A stretch of 64,000 nucleotides of DNA from Streptomyces sp. SCSIO 75703 (GTDB lineage Bacteria; Actinomycetota; Actinomycetes; Streptomycetales; Streptomycetaceae), in the NCBI RefSeq assembly GCF_036607905.1, contig NZ_CP144555.1, positions 3,100,001 to 3,164,000 of the forward strand, written 5' to 3'. The position numbers and the translations under genes were made by a program. Shown here piece by piece: positions 38,285 to 46,867 of this stretch. The notes beneath the pieces are model-generated. The model did no database searches and was not told where the DNA came from. It saw nothing but the letters and a program-made list of their open reading frames with translations. Every line of letters starts with the position of its first letter. The first letter of the stretch is position 1.

Positions 38285-39703
38285 ATGCCACTGCACACCG
38301 GGCCGCTGCCGCGGCGGGACGACCACGGCGACCGGCGCCTGTCCGTGAACCCCTTCTTCGGCGAGGCCGACCCCGTCGGGGGCATGACGCAGGCACCGCC
38401 CGTCCATCGTCTGCCCGACGCGCCCATGCCGCCCGCCACCGCCTACCAGCTCGTCCACGACGAGCTGATGCTCGACGGGAACGCCCGGCTGAACCTGGCC
38501 ACCTTCGTCACCACCTGGATGGAGCCGCAGGCCCGGGTGCTGATGGGTGAGTGCCGCGACAAGAACATGATCGACAAGGACGAGTACCCGCGCACCGCCG
38601 AGCTGGAGCGGCGCTGCGTGGCGATGCTCGCCGACCTGTGGAACGCTCCCGACCCGTCGGCGGCGGTGGGCTGCTCCACCACCGGGTCGAGCGAGGCGTG
38701 CATGCTCGCCGGGATGGCGCTCAAACGGCGCTGGACGCGGCGCAACGCCGACCGCTACCCCGGGGTCCGGCCCAACCTCGTCATGGGCGTGAACGTGCAG
38801 GTGTGCTGGGAGAAGTTCTGCAACTTCTGGGAGGTGGAGGCGCGGCAGGTGCCGATGGAGGGCGAGCGCTTCCACCTCGACCCCGAGGCCGCCGCGGCAC
38901 TGTGCGACGAGAACACCATCGGTGTCGTCGGCATCCTCGGCTCCACCTTCGACGGCTCCTACGAGCCGATCGCCGACCTCTGCGCGGCCCTGGACGCCCT
39001 CCAGGAGCGGACCGGGCTGGACGTCCCGGTGCATGTCGACGGGGCCTCGGGCGCCATGGTCGCGCCGTTCCTCGACGAGGACCTGGTGTGGGACTTCCGG
39101 CTGCCGCGGGTCGCCTCGGTCAACACCTCCGGGCACAAGTACGGGCTGGTCTACCCGGGCGTCGGCTGGGCGCTGTGGCGCGACGCGGACGCCCTCCCCG
39201 AGGAACTGGTCTTCCGCGTGAACTACCTGGGCGGCGACATGCCGACCTTCGCGCTGAACTTCTCCCGGCCCGGCGCCCAGGTGGTCGCGCAGTACTACTC
39301 CTTCCTGCGGCTGGGCCGCGAGGGCTACCGGGCCGTGCAGCAGACCGCGCGGGACGTCGCGATGAAGATCTCCGGCCGGGTCGCGGAGATCGGCGACTTC
39401 CGGCTGCTCACCCGGGGCGACCAGTTGCCGGTCTTCGCCTTCACCACCGCCGGCCACGTGACGGCGTACGACGTCTTCGACGTCTCGCGGCGGCTGCGGG
39501 AGGGCGGCTGGGTGGTCCCCGCGTACACCCTGCCGCCGCACCGGGAGGACCTGTCCGTGCTGCGGGTGGTGTGCCGCAACGGCTTCTCCGAGGACCTCGC
39601 CGACCTCCTGGTGGACGACCTGGAACGGCTCCTGCCCGACCTCCGCCGCCAGCCGCACCCCCTGACCCGGGACAAGGGGGCGGCGACGGGGTTCCACCAC
39701 TAG
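38285..39703 (+). CDS. gadB: glutamate decarboxylase
   Basis: A 472-residue PLP enzyme converting glutamate to GABA with proton consumption. Group II decarboxylase features: NLATFVTTWMEPQA, KNMIDKDEYPRTAELE, GCSTTGSSEACMLAG, VHVDGASGAMVAPF and the PLP lysine in NTSGHKYGLVYPGVGW. Length is close to E. coli GadB (466). No GABA antiporter gene is adjacent. It is divergent from tipA. Confidence 0.93.
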   Translation: MPLHTGPLPRRDDHGDRRLSVNPFFGEADPVGGMTQAPPVHRLPDAPMPPATAYQLVHDELMLDGNARLNLATFVTTWMEPQARVLMGECRDKNMIDKDEYPRTAELERRCVAMLADLWNAPDPSAAVGCSTTGSSEACMLAGMALKRRWTRRNADRYPGVRPNLVMGVNVQVCWEKFCNFWEVEARQVPMEGERFHLDPEAAAALCDENTIGVVGILGSTFDGSYEPIADLCAALDALQERTGLDVPVHVDGASGAMVAPFLDEDLVWDFRLPRVASVNTSGHKYGLVYPGVGWALWRDADALPEELVFRVNYLGGDMPTFALNFSRPGAQVVAQYYSFLRLGREGYRAVQQTARDVAMKISGRVAEIGDFRLLTRGDQLPVFAFTTAGHVTAYDVFDVSRRLREGGWVVPAYTLPPHREDLSVLRVVCRNGFSEDLADLLVDDLERLLPDLRRQPHPLTRDKGAATGFHH

Positions 39704-39985
39704 GGTCCTTCGTCGGCGAAAGACCTTGGCGGGTCGCGGGCGTACGGCTCGGCGGCCGAGCCGGGCGAAGCGGCGCACCGCCGGCGGGAAGGGCACCGCG
39801 AGCAGCACCGACGGCCTCCGGACGGCGCCCCGGACGTGCCCGGCCTCCCCGCCGGCCCGCCGGCCCGCCGGCCAGGTCGCGTACCGCGGCGGCCGGGTGG
39901 GACTCCGGGTTCCGGTGGACCGGGGTGCCCGGCCGGACCGGGACCCGCACCGCCCGCACCCTCTCCGGCCGGCCCGCCACCAGCG
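39704..39985. other. gene-poor interval downstream of gad
   Basis: No intact gene. It contains only biased shadow frames and ends at the decayed PadR fragment. The tail end of the PadR reading frame cannot be followed here. Confidence 0.4.
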
Positions 39986-40099
39986 CGGGGTGGCGTGGCG
40001 TGGGACCACTCGCGCGCCCCGGTACTCCGGGTCGTCGCACACCTGGTGGCCGTGGGCCCGCCCGTGCCGGCGCGCCGCGCCGAGCACGAGGAGACGCAT
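39986..40099 (-). pseudogene. decayed PadR-family transcriptional regulator (N-terminal fragment)
   Basis: The minus-strand frame from the ATG at 40099 reads MRLLVLGAARRHGRAHGHQV, then CDDPEYRGAR, which matches the typical PadR N-terminus (first helices of the winged helix-turn-helix). After GAR the frame is lost; shifting by one base continues with REWSHATP, the expected GAHEWS-type sequence, so a two-base deletion near 40037 explains the break. The recognition helix, wing and C-terminal domain are not recoverable. This is a dead gene remnant. Confidence 0.6.
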
Positions 40100-40116
40100 C
40101 GCCGGCACGGGGTCCG

Positions 40117-40662
40117 TCAGGACCGGGCCTCCTGTTCCCGGGCCACCAGGTCCCAGGCGGAGGCGCCGTCGAGCGATTCGCGGATGATGTCCGCGTGGCC
40201 GGCGTGCCGGGCCGTCTCGCGGATCAGGTGCAGGCAGAGCCAGCGGACGGAGACCCGGTCGTCCGGCGGGAACCAGGGTGCCTTCGGCAGCGGGAAGGTG
40301 TCGTCGAGGCTGGGCACGCCGCGGACGTACGCCTCCGTGCCGGCGGCCACCTCCTCCCAGTACGCGAGCTGCGAGGCGACCGTCTCGTCGCCGATCAGGC
40401 GGAAACAGTCGCTCCAGTCGGACTGGTCCCGGTCGACCGCGGGCGGCTCCTGCCGGGCGCGGGCGATCCAGCTCTGCTCGACCTCGGCCAGGTGCTTGAT
40501 CAGTCCGGCGAGCGACAGCTCACTGGCGCTCGGCCGCGACCTCGCCTGCTCCTCCGTGAGGCCGAGCACGGACCGCCGGACCGCGTCCCGCTGCTCCGCC
40601 AGGAAGGACAGGAGGGCCCCTCGCTCGTCGCCCTGCGCTTCGGCTCGCACGTGCGCGACCAT
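40117..40662 (-). CDS. DinB-superfamily protein (DUF664, mycothiol/bacillithiol-dependent transferase-like)
   Basis: A 181-residue four-helix-bundle protein: LLSFLAEQRDAVRRSVLGLTEEQARSRP, then SLAGLIKHLAEVEQSWIARARQ with the first metal histidine, and SVRWLCLHLIRETARHAGHADIIRESLDG with the HxxxH pair. Three-histidine DinB/DUF664 proteins bind a metal and many use mycothiol. The substrate is unknown. ATG 40662. It lies just upstream of the PadR remnant on the same strand. Confidence 0.85.
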   Translation of the reverse strand: MVAHVRAEAQGDERGALLSFLAEQRDAVRRSVLGLTEEQARSRPSASELSLAGLIKHLAEVEQSWIARARQEPPAVDRDQSDWSDCFRLIGDETVASQLAYWEEVAAGTEAYVRGVPSLDDTFPLPKAPWFPPDDRVSVRWLCLHLIRETARHAGHADIIRESLDGASAWDLVAREQEARS

Positions 40663-40780
40663 GACCGTCCGCCTTTCGTCGGGCCCGCTCCGAGAGCGGG
40701 GCTTGCCTGCTGACACCGACGACGTTAGGGGCCCATGCGGTCATTCCCTGTCCGCACGGGCCCGGGGAAGCGCCGAAGTC

Positions 40781-42241
40781 TCAGAAGGGGAAGCCGCTGC
40801 GCCCGTGCTGCACCGAGATCCACTTCTGGGTGGTGAACGCGTCCAGCATGGCGTCGCCGTTGAGCCGGCCGACGCCGGAGTGCTTCTCCCCGCCGAAGGG
40901 CACGATCGGCTCGTCGTGCACGGTGCCGTCGTTCACGTGGAACATGCCGGCGTCGATCCGCTTGGCGAAGGCCACCCCGCGCTCGACGTCCGCCGTGTGC
41001 ACGGCACCGCTCAGCCCGTACGGGGTGTCGTTGACCAGGCGGACGGCCTCCTCCTCGCCGTCGAAGGGGACGAGGAAGGCGACCGGGCCGAAGACCTCCT
41101 GGCGCAGCAGCGCCGAATCGGCCGGGAGGCCGGTGAGTACCGAGGGCTCGACGAGGTTGTCCGTGGTCGTGCCGCGCACCACCGCCGTCGCCCCCTCGGC
41201 GAGGGCCTGCTCGACGACGCAGGCCAGGGCGTCCGCCTGCGAGGAGTTGATCACCGGGCCGATCACGGTCTCCGGGTCGCGCGGGTCGCCGGTCTTGAGG
41301 GAGCGCACCTTGGCGGCGAACTTCTCGGTGAACTCGTCGGCGACCGCCCGGTCGACCAGGACGCGGTTGGCGGCCATGCAGACCTGGCCCTGGTGGACGT
41401 AGCGGCTGAAGACCGCGGCGTCGACCGCGTAGTCGACGTCGGCGTCGTCGAGGACCACCAGGGCGCTGTTGCCGCCCAGTTCGAGGACGGAGCGCTTGAA
41501 GAGGGAGGCGCAGACGGTGGCGACGTGGCGGCCGACCTTGTCGGAGCCGGTGAAGGAGATCACCTTCGGCACGGGGTGCTCCAGGAAGGCGTCGCCGATC
41601 TCCGCGATGTCGGTGACGACCACGTTGAGCAGGCCGCCCGGCAGGCCGGCGTCCTCGAAGATCTTGGCGATCAGGGTGCCGCCGACCACGGGCGTGTTCT
41701 GGTGCGGCTTGAGGACGACGCCGTTGCCGAGCGCGAGGGCGGGGGCGACCGACTTCAGCGAGAGGAGGAAGGGGAAGTTGAAGGGGCTGATCACGCCGAC
41801 GACGCCGACGGGCACCCGGTAGACGCGGTTCTCCTTGCCGTCGACCGGCGAGGGGATGATCCGGCCCTCGGGACGCAGGGCGAGGTGCACGGCCTCGCGC
41901 AGGAACTCCTTGGCGAGGTGCAGTTCGAAGGCGGCCTTCAGCCGCGTGCCGCCGAGTTCCGCCGCGATGGCCTCGGTGATCTCCGGCTCCCGCTCCTCCA
42001 CCAGGCGCAGGGCCTTCTCGAACACGGCACGGCGGGCGTAGGGGTTGGTCTCGGCCCACCGCTTCTGGGCGCGTTCGGCCGCGCGGTACGCCTCGTCGAC
42101 CTCCTCGACGGTGGCTATCGTGATCGAGGCGAGCTTCTCGTTGTCGTACGGGTTGAAGTCGATGATGTCCCAGGAACCGTTCCCCGGGCGCCACGTGCCG
42201 TCGATGTACTGCTGGGCCAGGTCGGTGAAGCAGGACGTCAT
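40781..42241 (-). CDS. aldehyde dehydrogenase, benzaldehyde dehydrogenase-like
   Basis: A 486-residue NAD(P)-dependent dehydrogenase. Motifs: cofactor-binding ISPFNFPFLLSLKSVAPALALGNGVVLKPHQNTP, GSDKVGRHVA, catalytic Glu in LELGGNSALVV, catalytic Cys in HQGQVCMAANR, and EVFGPVAFLVPFDGE. The closest recalled relatives oxidise aromatic aldehydes, but specificity cannot be read. ATG 42241. It lies about 100 bases downstream of the XRE gene on the same strand, with its own upstream sequence containing a small CCGATCGG palindrome. Confidence 0.9.
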   Translation of the reverse strand: MTSCFTDLAQQYIDGTWRPGNGSWDIIDFNPYDNEKLASITIATVEEVDEAYRAAERAQKRWAETNPYARRAVFEKALRLVEEREPEITEAIAAELGGTRLKAAFELHLAKEFLREAVHLALRPEGRIIPSPVDGKENRVYRVPVGVVGVISPFNFPFLLSLKSVAPALALGNGVVLKPHQNTPVVGGTLIAKIFEDAGLPGGLLNVVVTDIAEIGDAFLEHPVPKVISFTGSDKVGRHVATVCASLFKRSVLELGGNSALVVLDDADVDYAVDAAVFSRYVHQGQVCMAANRVLVDRAVADEFTEKFAAKVRSLKTGDPRDPETVIGPVINSSQADALACVVEQALAEGATAVVRGTTTDNLVEPSVLTGLPADSALLRQEVFGPVAFLVPFDGEEEAVRLVNDTPYGLSGAVHTADVERGVAFAKRIDAGMFHVNDGTVHDEPIVPFGGEKHSGVGRLNGDAMLDAFTTQKWISVQHGRSGFPF

Positions 42242-42340
42242 GTGATCCCTCAATCCCCTGCCGCCGAGGCAGACGGAGCCGATCGGTCAGTCGGCCCCAC
42301 GGTCCGGTCGTATCTGATCGGACGTCATCCTAGTGACGGC

Positions 42341-43201
42341 TCAGGCGAGTTGGAGGAGTCCGCGCAGAAGGTCGCGGCTCTCCGCGGGCGAGGGGCTGTC
42401 CTTCTGGAGCTCCCGGATCGCCGTCTCGTACTGGGCCACGTCCTCGCGCTTGTCCAGGTAGAGGGCGCTGGTGAGCTGCTCCAGGTAGACGACGTCGGAG
42501 AGGTCGGACTCGGGGAAGCTGAGGATGGTGAAGGCGCCGCTCTCCCCGGAGTGGCCGCCGAAGCCGAACGGCATGACCTGCAACCGGACATGGGGCCGCT
42601 CGGACATGTCGATCAGGTGCTGGAGCTGCCCGCGCATCACGTCCCGGCCCCCGTAGGGGCGGCGCAGCGCGGCCTCGTCGAGGACGATGTGGAACTCGGG
42701 CGCGGCCTCGTCCACCAGGTGTTTCTGCCGTTCCAGGCGCAGCGCCACGCGGCGCTCCACGTCGGCCTCGTCGGCGTCCCGCATGCCGCGCGAGACCACG
42801 GCACGGGCGTACTCCTCGGTCTGCAGCAGTCCGTGGACGAACTGCACCTCGTACACCCGGATCAGGGAGGCGGCGCCCTCCAGTCCCACGTAGGTGGGGA
42901 ACCAGTTCGGCAGCACGTCGGAGTAACTGTGCCACCAGCCCGCGACGTTGGCCTCCCGGGCCAGGGACAGCAGGGAGGCGCGCTCCTGTTCGTCCGTGAT
43001 CCCGTAGAGGGTCAGCAGGTCCTCGACGTCCCGCGTCTTGAAGCTCACCCGGCCCAGTTCCATCCGGCTGATCTTCGACTCGGAGGCGCGGATCGAGTAC
43101 CCCGCGGCCTCGCGGGTGATCCCCCGCGCCTCCCGCAGCCGCCTGAGTTGTGATCCGAGCAGCATGCGCCGCACCACCGATCCGGGCTCTCCCACGCTCA
43201 C
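42341..43201 (-). CDS. XRE-family regulator with DUF5753 domain (abaA/whiJ-like module)
   Basis: A 286-residue protein: helix-turn-helix at residues 12-60 (LGSQLRRLREARGITREAAGYSIRASESKISRMELG), then the DUF5753 domain (VEDLLTLYGITDEQERASLL, YVGLEGAASLIRVYEVQFVHGLLQTEEYARAV, HIVLDEAALRRPYGG). Such regulators are encoded beside small DUF397 proteins and anti-sigma-like ATPases in Streptomyces and influence development and antibiotic production. GTG 43201 is chosen because GGGGAGG lies nine bases upstream; the in-frame TTG at 43219 would contain that site. Confidence 0.9.
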   Translation of the reverse strand: MSVGEPGSVVRRMLLGSQLRRLREARGITREAAGYSIRASESKISRMELGRVSFKTRDVEDLLTLYGITDEQERASLLSLAREANVAGWWHSYSDVLPNWFPTYVGLEGAASLIRVYEVQFVHGLLQTEEYARAVVSRGMRDADEADVERRVALRLERQKHLVDEAAPEFHIVLDEAALRRPYGGRDVMRGQLQHLIDMSERPHVRLQVMPFGFGGHSGESGAFTILSFPESDLSDVVYLEQLTSALYLDKREDVAQYETAIRELQKDSPSPAESRDLLRGLLQLA

Positions 43202-43445
43202 CTTCGCCAGCCTCCCCAACCGTCTCCAGGGCCGAAGTCTGCCACTAAAACACTTCGAGCTGTACTCGTCCGGTTACGGAAACGGAATCAAGCCACCGGG
43301 CTCCGGCGGCCCCGTGACGGCCGGGACGGGCGGGCGCGAAGTGACGGGGAGGGAGGCGAGGTGAGGCGGGGTGAAGCGGGGGCGGGGGCGCACGAAGATG
43401 ATGGAAAATTTGACCAACAAGCGGTACGGGCAGGCCCAATTCGGT

Positions 43446-43476
43446 CACGTGCACGTGCATCTGCCCTTGCATCTGC
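43446..43476 (+). promoter_or_regulatory. 31-bp element, copy A (upstream of the ATPase gene)
   Basis: Begins CACGTGCACGTGCAT and continues with CTGC/TTGCATCTGC segments. Copy B at 44439-44469 on the other strand matches 27 of 31 positions. Both point toward their gene and end 75-79 bases before its start codon. Probably a shared operator or activator site. The rest of the 350-base gap 43202-43551 holds no gene; an AT-rich patch is at 43395-43415. Confidence 0.65.
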
Positions 43477-43551
43477 GGAACGCATCCGAAACCATGGTCC
43501 CGCACCACCGCGCCGCATCGCTACGACCGCGAATTACCGGGAGTGCCTCGC

Positions 43552-44052
43552 ATGGGGACGAATGGATCGACCATGCTCGAGCCGTTACGGCAGGGCCTTC
43601 CGCCACTGGACCCCGCGGCCGTGTCGAGCGCCGCCTCCTGCGCCCTGCCGCCTCGTTACGAGGCGGTGCGCGAGGCCCGCCGCTTCACCCGCCGGACGCT
43701 GGACGCCTGGGAGATCGGCGACCGTTTCGACGACGTGTGCCTGGTGGTCTCCGAACTCGTCACCAACGCCCTGCGGCACGCCCTGCCGGCCGACACCCCG
43801 CGCCAGGCCGAACACGACGGCCCGGTACGGCTGCACCTGATGCGCTGGACGGGCCGCCTGGTGTGCGCGGTGCGCGACCCGAGCCACGACGGCCCGGTCG
43901 CCCGCGAGAGCGACGACTTCTCGGCGGAGTCCGGCCGCGGCCTCTTCCTCGTCGACTCCTTCAGCGACGGCTGGGGCTGGCACCCGCTCGCGGGCACCCT
44001 CGACGGCAAGGTGGTCTGGGCGCTGTTCCGGCTCTGCCCGATGACACCCTGA
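43552..44052 (+). CDS. anti-sigma-factor-like ATP-binding protein (HATPase_c, serine kinase RsbW type)
   Basis: A 166-residue protein with a GHKL ATPase fold: LPPRYEAVREARRFTRRTLDAW, N-box VCLVVSELVTNALRHALP, G1 VRDPSHDGPV and G2 ESGRGLFLVDSFSDGWGW. Streptomyces encode many of these; they may bind or phosphorylate partner proteins such as sigma factors or anti-anti-sigma factors. ATG 43552 has GGGAG at eight bases. It is flanked by an XRE regulator and a DUF397 gene and carries the same upstream element as the latter. Confidence 0.88.
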   Translation: MGTNGSTMLEPLRQGLPPLDPAAVSSAASCALPPRYEAVREARRFTRRTLDAWEIGDRFDDVCLVVSELVTNALRHALPADTPRQAEHDGPVRLHLMRWTGRLVCAVRDPSHDGPVARESDDFSAESGRGLFLVDSFSDGWGWHPLAGTLDGKVVWALFRLCPMTP

Positions 44053-44089
44053 CGGGGGACGGCGGGGCGCGCGGGGTCCCCCGAAGGGG

Positions 44090-44359
44090 TCAGCTCGCCA
44101 CCAGGTGGTCGAACTCGCCGTCCTTCACCCCGAGCAGCATGGCCTCGATCTCGGCCCGGGTGTAGACGAGCGCGGGGCCGTCCGGGAAGCGGGAGTTGCG
44201 CACCGCGACGCCCCCGTCCGGCAACCGCGCGAACTCCACGCAGGAACCCTGCGAGTTGCTGTGCCGGCTCTTCTGCCACACCACGTCGGACAGCCGTGTG
44301 GCGGCCATGCCGTTGTACACGGCGGACGCGTCCTCAGCGTCGTACACGTCGTGGTCCAC
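44090..44359 (-). CDS. DUF397 small protein
   Basis: An 89-residue protein with the DUF397 core WQKSRHSNSQGSCVEFARLPDGGVAVRNSRFPDGP and VYTRAEIEAMLLGVKDGEFDHLV. DUF397 proteins are partners of XRE/DUF5753 regulators (bldB/whiJ-associated class) and probably modulate them. GTG 44359 follows GGGGAG at five to ten bases; alternative upstream in-frame starts lack conservation. It converges with the ATPase gene. Confidence 0.9.
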   Translation of the reverse strand: MDHDVYDAEDASAVYNGMAATRLSDVVWQKSRHSNSQGSCVEFARLPDGGVAVRNSRFPDGPALVYTRAEIEAMLLGVKDGEFDHLVAS

Positions 44360-44438
44360 AGGCGCTCCCCGGGGTGCACTGGCTGGTATGGCCATTGATG
44401 CAACGGTCAACTGATCCGGATCATAACTCTGTTCACGT

Positions 44439-44469
44439 GCAAATGCTTGAGCATATGCACGTGCACGTG
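44439..44469 (-). promoter_or_regulatory. 31-bp element, copy B (upstream of the DUF397 gene)
   Basis: On the minus strand it begins CACGTGCACGTGCAT and continues ATGCTCAAGCATTTGC, matching copy A at 27 of 31 positions. It contains the perfect inverted repeat GCATATGC, and a further TTGCACGTGAAC follows. It ends 79 bases before the GTG 44359 start. Confidence 0.65.
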
Positions 44470-45045
44470 GGGTGTTCCTGCGGTTACAGCTTCCGGCCGT
44501 CACGGTCCGGTCCGTCTCCGCGCCGGGAGCCTTGTCCTCTGGGACGCCCATGCCGGGGAACCCGTTCCCGCGTCTTCCCGCGGATTCGCCGAACATGCCC
44601 GTCCGCCGGGGCGCGGGCGGGCCGGCGAGCGGCACCCCCGGCGGGGGTCGGCGAGCGGTTCCGCGTGCGGGGCCCGGCAGAAGGCCCGGCGGCGCCTCGC
44701 CGTCGGCCGGCTCCTCCGGTCCGGAGGGCGGTCGGACGGCCGCGCCGCCGCCCTGACGGTCACCGGCGGCCGGGTACGCTCCCCGCCACGGGTGGCACGA
44801 TGTGCGGCGGGCCCGTGGGCGAGGACTCGGCGTCCGCACGTTCCGCCTCCCCTGCGCCACCGGCGTGGGACGACCGGACCTCCGGAACCGTCACGTCCGT
44901 CGACCGGCCGTCCCTGACGGTGGCGGGGCACGGCGGCGTCGGCGAGGAGACGTACACCCGGGTCCAAGGACGGGGGACACTCCCGTCCGGCTTCCCGTCA
45001 CCGGGCCCGGTACCCGATCCCCTTCTCTCCCCGAGGAACCCGCCG
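44470..45045. other. intergenic region, no gene supported
   Basis: About 575 bases between copy B of the element and the lipoprotein start. Frames are open on both strands but have biased Arg/Pro/Gly composition. An in-frame upstream extension of the lipoprotein (ATG 44801) would bury its signal peptide, so it was not accepted. Confidence 0.4.
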
Positions 45046-45603
45046 ATGCGCATCACCGGCCGCACCCGCGCCGCCACCACCGCCGTCGCCCTCGCCGCGA
45101 TGCTGCTGCTGACCGCCTGCGACGGGGGCGACACCGCACGGACCGGCACGGACACCGGCGCCGCCGGCACCGTGGACCGGGGCGGCGCGGCCTGCCGCAC
45201 CGCCGACATGGACGTGAGCGTCGAGGCGAGCCCCGCCCCGGCCGCCGGCGACACCGGCACCGTCACCGTCATCCTCGCCAACGCGGGCGCAACCTGCGTC
45301 CTCGACGGCTTCCCGTCCGTCACCCTGGCCACCGGCGACGCCTCGGCGCGGCTCGCCCCGGCCGAGGCCGCCGCGCCCCGGCGGCTGACCCTCTCCGCGG
45401 ACGCCACCGCCTCGTTCACCCTCACCTACGTACGGGGCGAGGCGGGCGCCGCCGGTTTCGCCGCCCGGAGCGCGGAGTTCGCCCTCCCCGGCGAGGAGGA
45501 CACCCACCGCTTCCCCTGGACCTACGGCGACGTGGCCCCCCAGGCCGAGGGCGGAGAGGGCCCGGACGTGACGGTCGGGGCGTTCCAGGCGTCCGGCGAC
45601 TGA
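45046..45603 (+). CDS. secreted lipoprotein with DUF4232-like domain
   Basis: A 185-residue protein with a lipoprotein signal: basic MRITGRTRAATT, a hydrophobic stretch, and lipobox LLTAC with Cys25 as lipidation site. The mature part is a beta-rich DUF4232-type domain (TVTVILANAGATCVLDGFPSVTL, SFTLTYVRGEAGAAG), common in Streptomyces exported proteins of unknown role. ATG 45046 has GAGGAA about eight bases upstream. Convergent with the DUF2786 gene. Confidence 0.85.
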   Translation: MRITGRTRAATTAVALAAMLLLTACDGGDTARTGTDTGAAGTVDRGGAACRTADMDVSVEASPAPAAGDTGTVTVILANAGATCVLDGFPSVTLATGDASARLAPAEAAAPRRLTLSADATASFTLTYVRGEAGAAGFAARSAEFALPGEEDTHRFPWTYGDVAPQAEGGEGPDVTVGAFQASGD

Positions 45604-45644
45604 GGGAACCGGCCGGGGGGCGAGGTCCGGCACGCCCCCTCCCC

Positions 45645-46781
45645 TCACCCCAGGGGCCGCCGGGGCACCACCCGCGCGTCGTCGGCCGCGCGGGTGCCCT
45701 CCGTCCAGCCCGCCGGGTCGGCGCCACCGCGCAGGCGCGTCGTCGTCGTCTCGGGGAACATCCGCTCCAGCCGGTCCGTGACGGCGGCCTCACGCGAGGC
45801 CAGCACGGGCAGGGCGTCCGCGTGCTCGGTGCCGGCGCCGGCGGTGGCGCGTTCGGCGACGGCACGGAGGTGCGTCCCGGCCCGGTGGGCGTAGGCCGCC
45901 AGGAAGGACTGGCGGAAGGATCTGGTGCGCCGTCGGCCGCCGGCCCGCTGGGCGGCCTCCGCCCTGGTCATCGCCGCCTCGGCCTGCACCAGGAGGGAGG
46001 TGTAGAGGAGTTCGACCGCCTCCAGGTCCGCCGCGAAGCCGACGACGGTGGAGAAGCCCAGGGGTTCGTTCCACACGGCGCGGCAGTGGTTGGCGTCGGC
46101 GACCGCGTCCAGCAGGACCGCCTTGGCCTGCTCGTACGGCGGCTCGACCCCGATCCGGCAGGCGCCGGGCGCGTGTGGCGCGGGGGCGGTGGCGGACAGC
46201 AGCGCCTCGTCGACGCTGTGCCGGGCCATCAGTTCCTGCGCCTTGGCGCTGAGCGCCTCCGCCTCGCGCGGGTACCCGGTCGCCTCCGCCTTGGCGAGCA
46301 GCGCGCGGATGCGGGCGAGGGCGCGTGACTCGGGCCACGGCTCCCGGCCCGCTCCCCCGGGCGCATCCGGCCCCTCCAGCGGCTCCAGCACGGGCAGGCG
46401 CAGCAGGAGGCGGTACAGCTCCAGTACGGCGGTGGCGTGCGAGAAGCGGTCGGTGCGCGGCGCGGGCGCCTCCGGCAGGGCGTCGAGCTGTGCCGCCCAG
46501 CGCGGGCCCCGGGGCCGGTCGTCGGCCGCCTGGGAGCGGACGAGCGCGGCGAGCAGCCGGACGTGGGTGTCGTCCAGTTCGCGCCGGACGATCCGGTGGA
46601 CGTCGGCGGGCTGCCAGCAGCGCCGCCAGGCGGCGGCGACGAGCTCCTCGCCCCGGCGCCCGAGTTCGGCGTCGGCCGCGGGGTCGGCGGCGAGGAGGGA
46701 GGCGGCGGTGTCGAGGGCGGTGTCACCGGTGCCGTACAGGCCGGTCTCGAAGGCGCGCTCGACGGTGCGGGACGTACTCAC
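45645..46781 (-). CDS. DUF2786 domain protein
   Basis: A 378-residue cytosolic protein. The DUF2786 core is ALARIRALLAKAEATGYPREAEALSAKAQELMARHSVDEALL near residues 154-196, followed by a region with the pattern AKAVLLDAVADANHCRAVW, AADLEAVELLYTSLLVQAEAAM and RSFRQSFLAAYAHRAGTHL. The family is found in phages and bacteria and has unknown function. GTG start at 46781. It is divergent from the Clp-N/HTH gene and shares its operator-containing promoter region. Confidence 0.85.
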   Translation of the reverse strand: MSTSRTVERAFETGLYGTGDTALDTAASLLAADPAADAELGRRGEELVAAAWRRCWQPADVHRIVRRELDDTHVRLLAALVRSQAADDRPRGPRWAAQLDALPEAPAPRTDRFSHATAVLELYRLLLRLPVLEPLEGPDAPGGAGREPWPESRALARIRALLAKAEATGYPREAEALSAKAQELMARHSVDEALLSATAPAPHAPGACRIGVEPPYEQAKAVLLDAVADANHCRAVWNEPLGFSTVVGFAADLEAVELLYTSLLVQAEAAMTRAEAAQRAGGRRRTRSFRQSFLAAYAHRAGTHLRAVAERATAGAGTEHADALPVLASREAAVTDRLERMFPETTTTRLRGGADPAGWTEGTRAADDARVVPRRPLG

Positions 46782-46819
46782 CCGCCGATGGTGCCACGCC
46801 CGACACCACCACCCCCACT

Positions 46820-46867
46820 GTCAACCAACGGTTGACACCCTCCTGGGAGGCAACCTACGGTTGACAC
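46820..46867 (+). promoter_or_regulatory. leaderless promoter with two palindromic operators
   Basis: Operator 1 is GTCAACC-aac-GGTTGAC (46820-46836), a perfect 7-bp inverted repeat; operator 2 is CAACC-tac-GGTTG (46851-46863), 29 bases further. TTGACA (-35) is inside operator 1 and TACGGT (-10, 46856-46861) inside operator 2, with an 18-base spacer; ATG follows the -10 by six bases. Repressor occupancy would block transcription. Confidence 0.8.

Noticed and set aside
39836..43153. 1105-codon plus-strand frame over the aldehyde dehydrogenase and XRE genes
   Set aside because: Shadow of two recognised minus-strand genes; Gly/Val/Asp/Arg-biased with no motif.
44801..45045. In-frame extension of the DUF4232 lipoprotein to ATG 44801
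   Set aside because: It would place the signal peptide and lipobox in the middle of the protein; ATG 45046 has a ribosome site.
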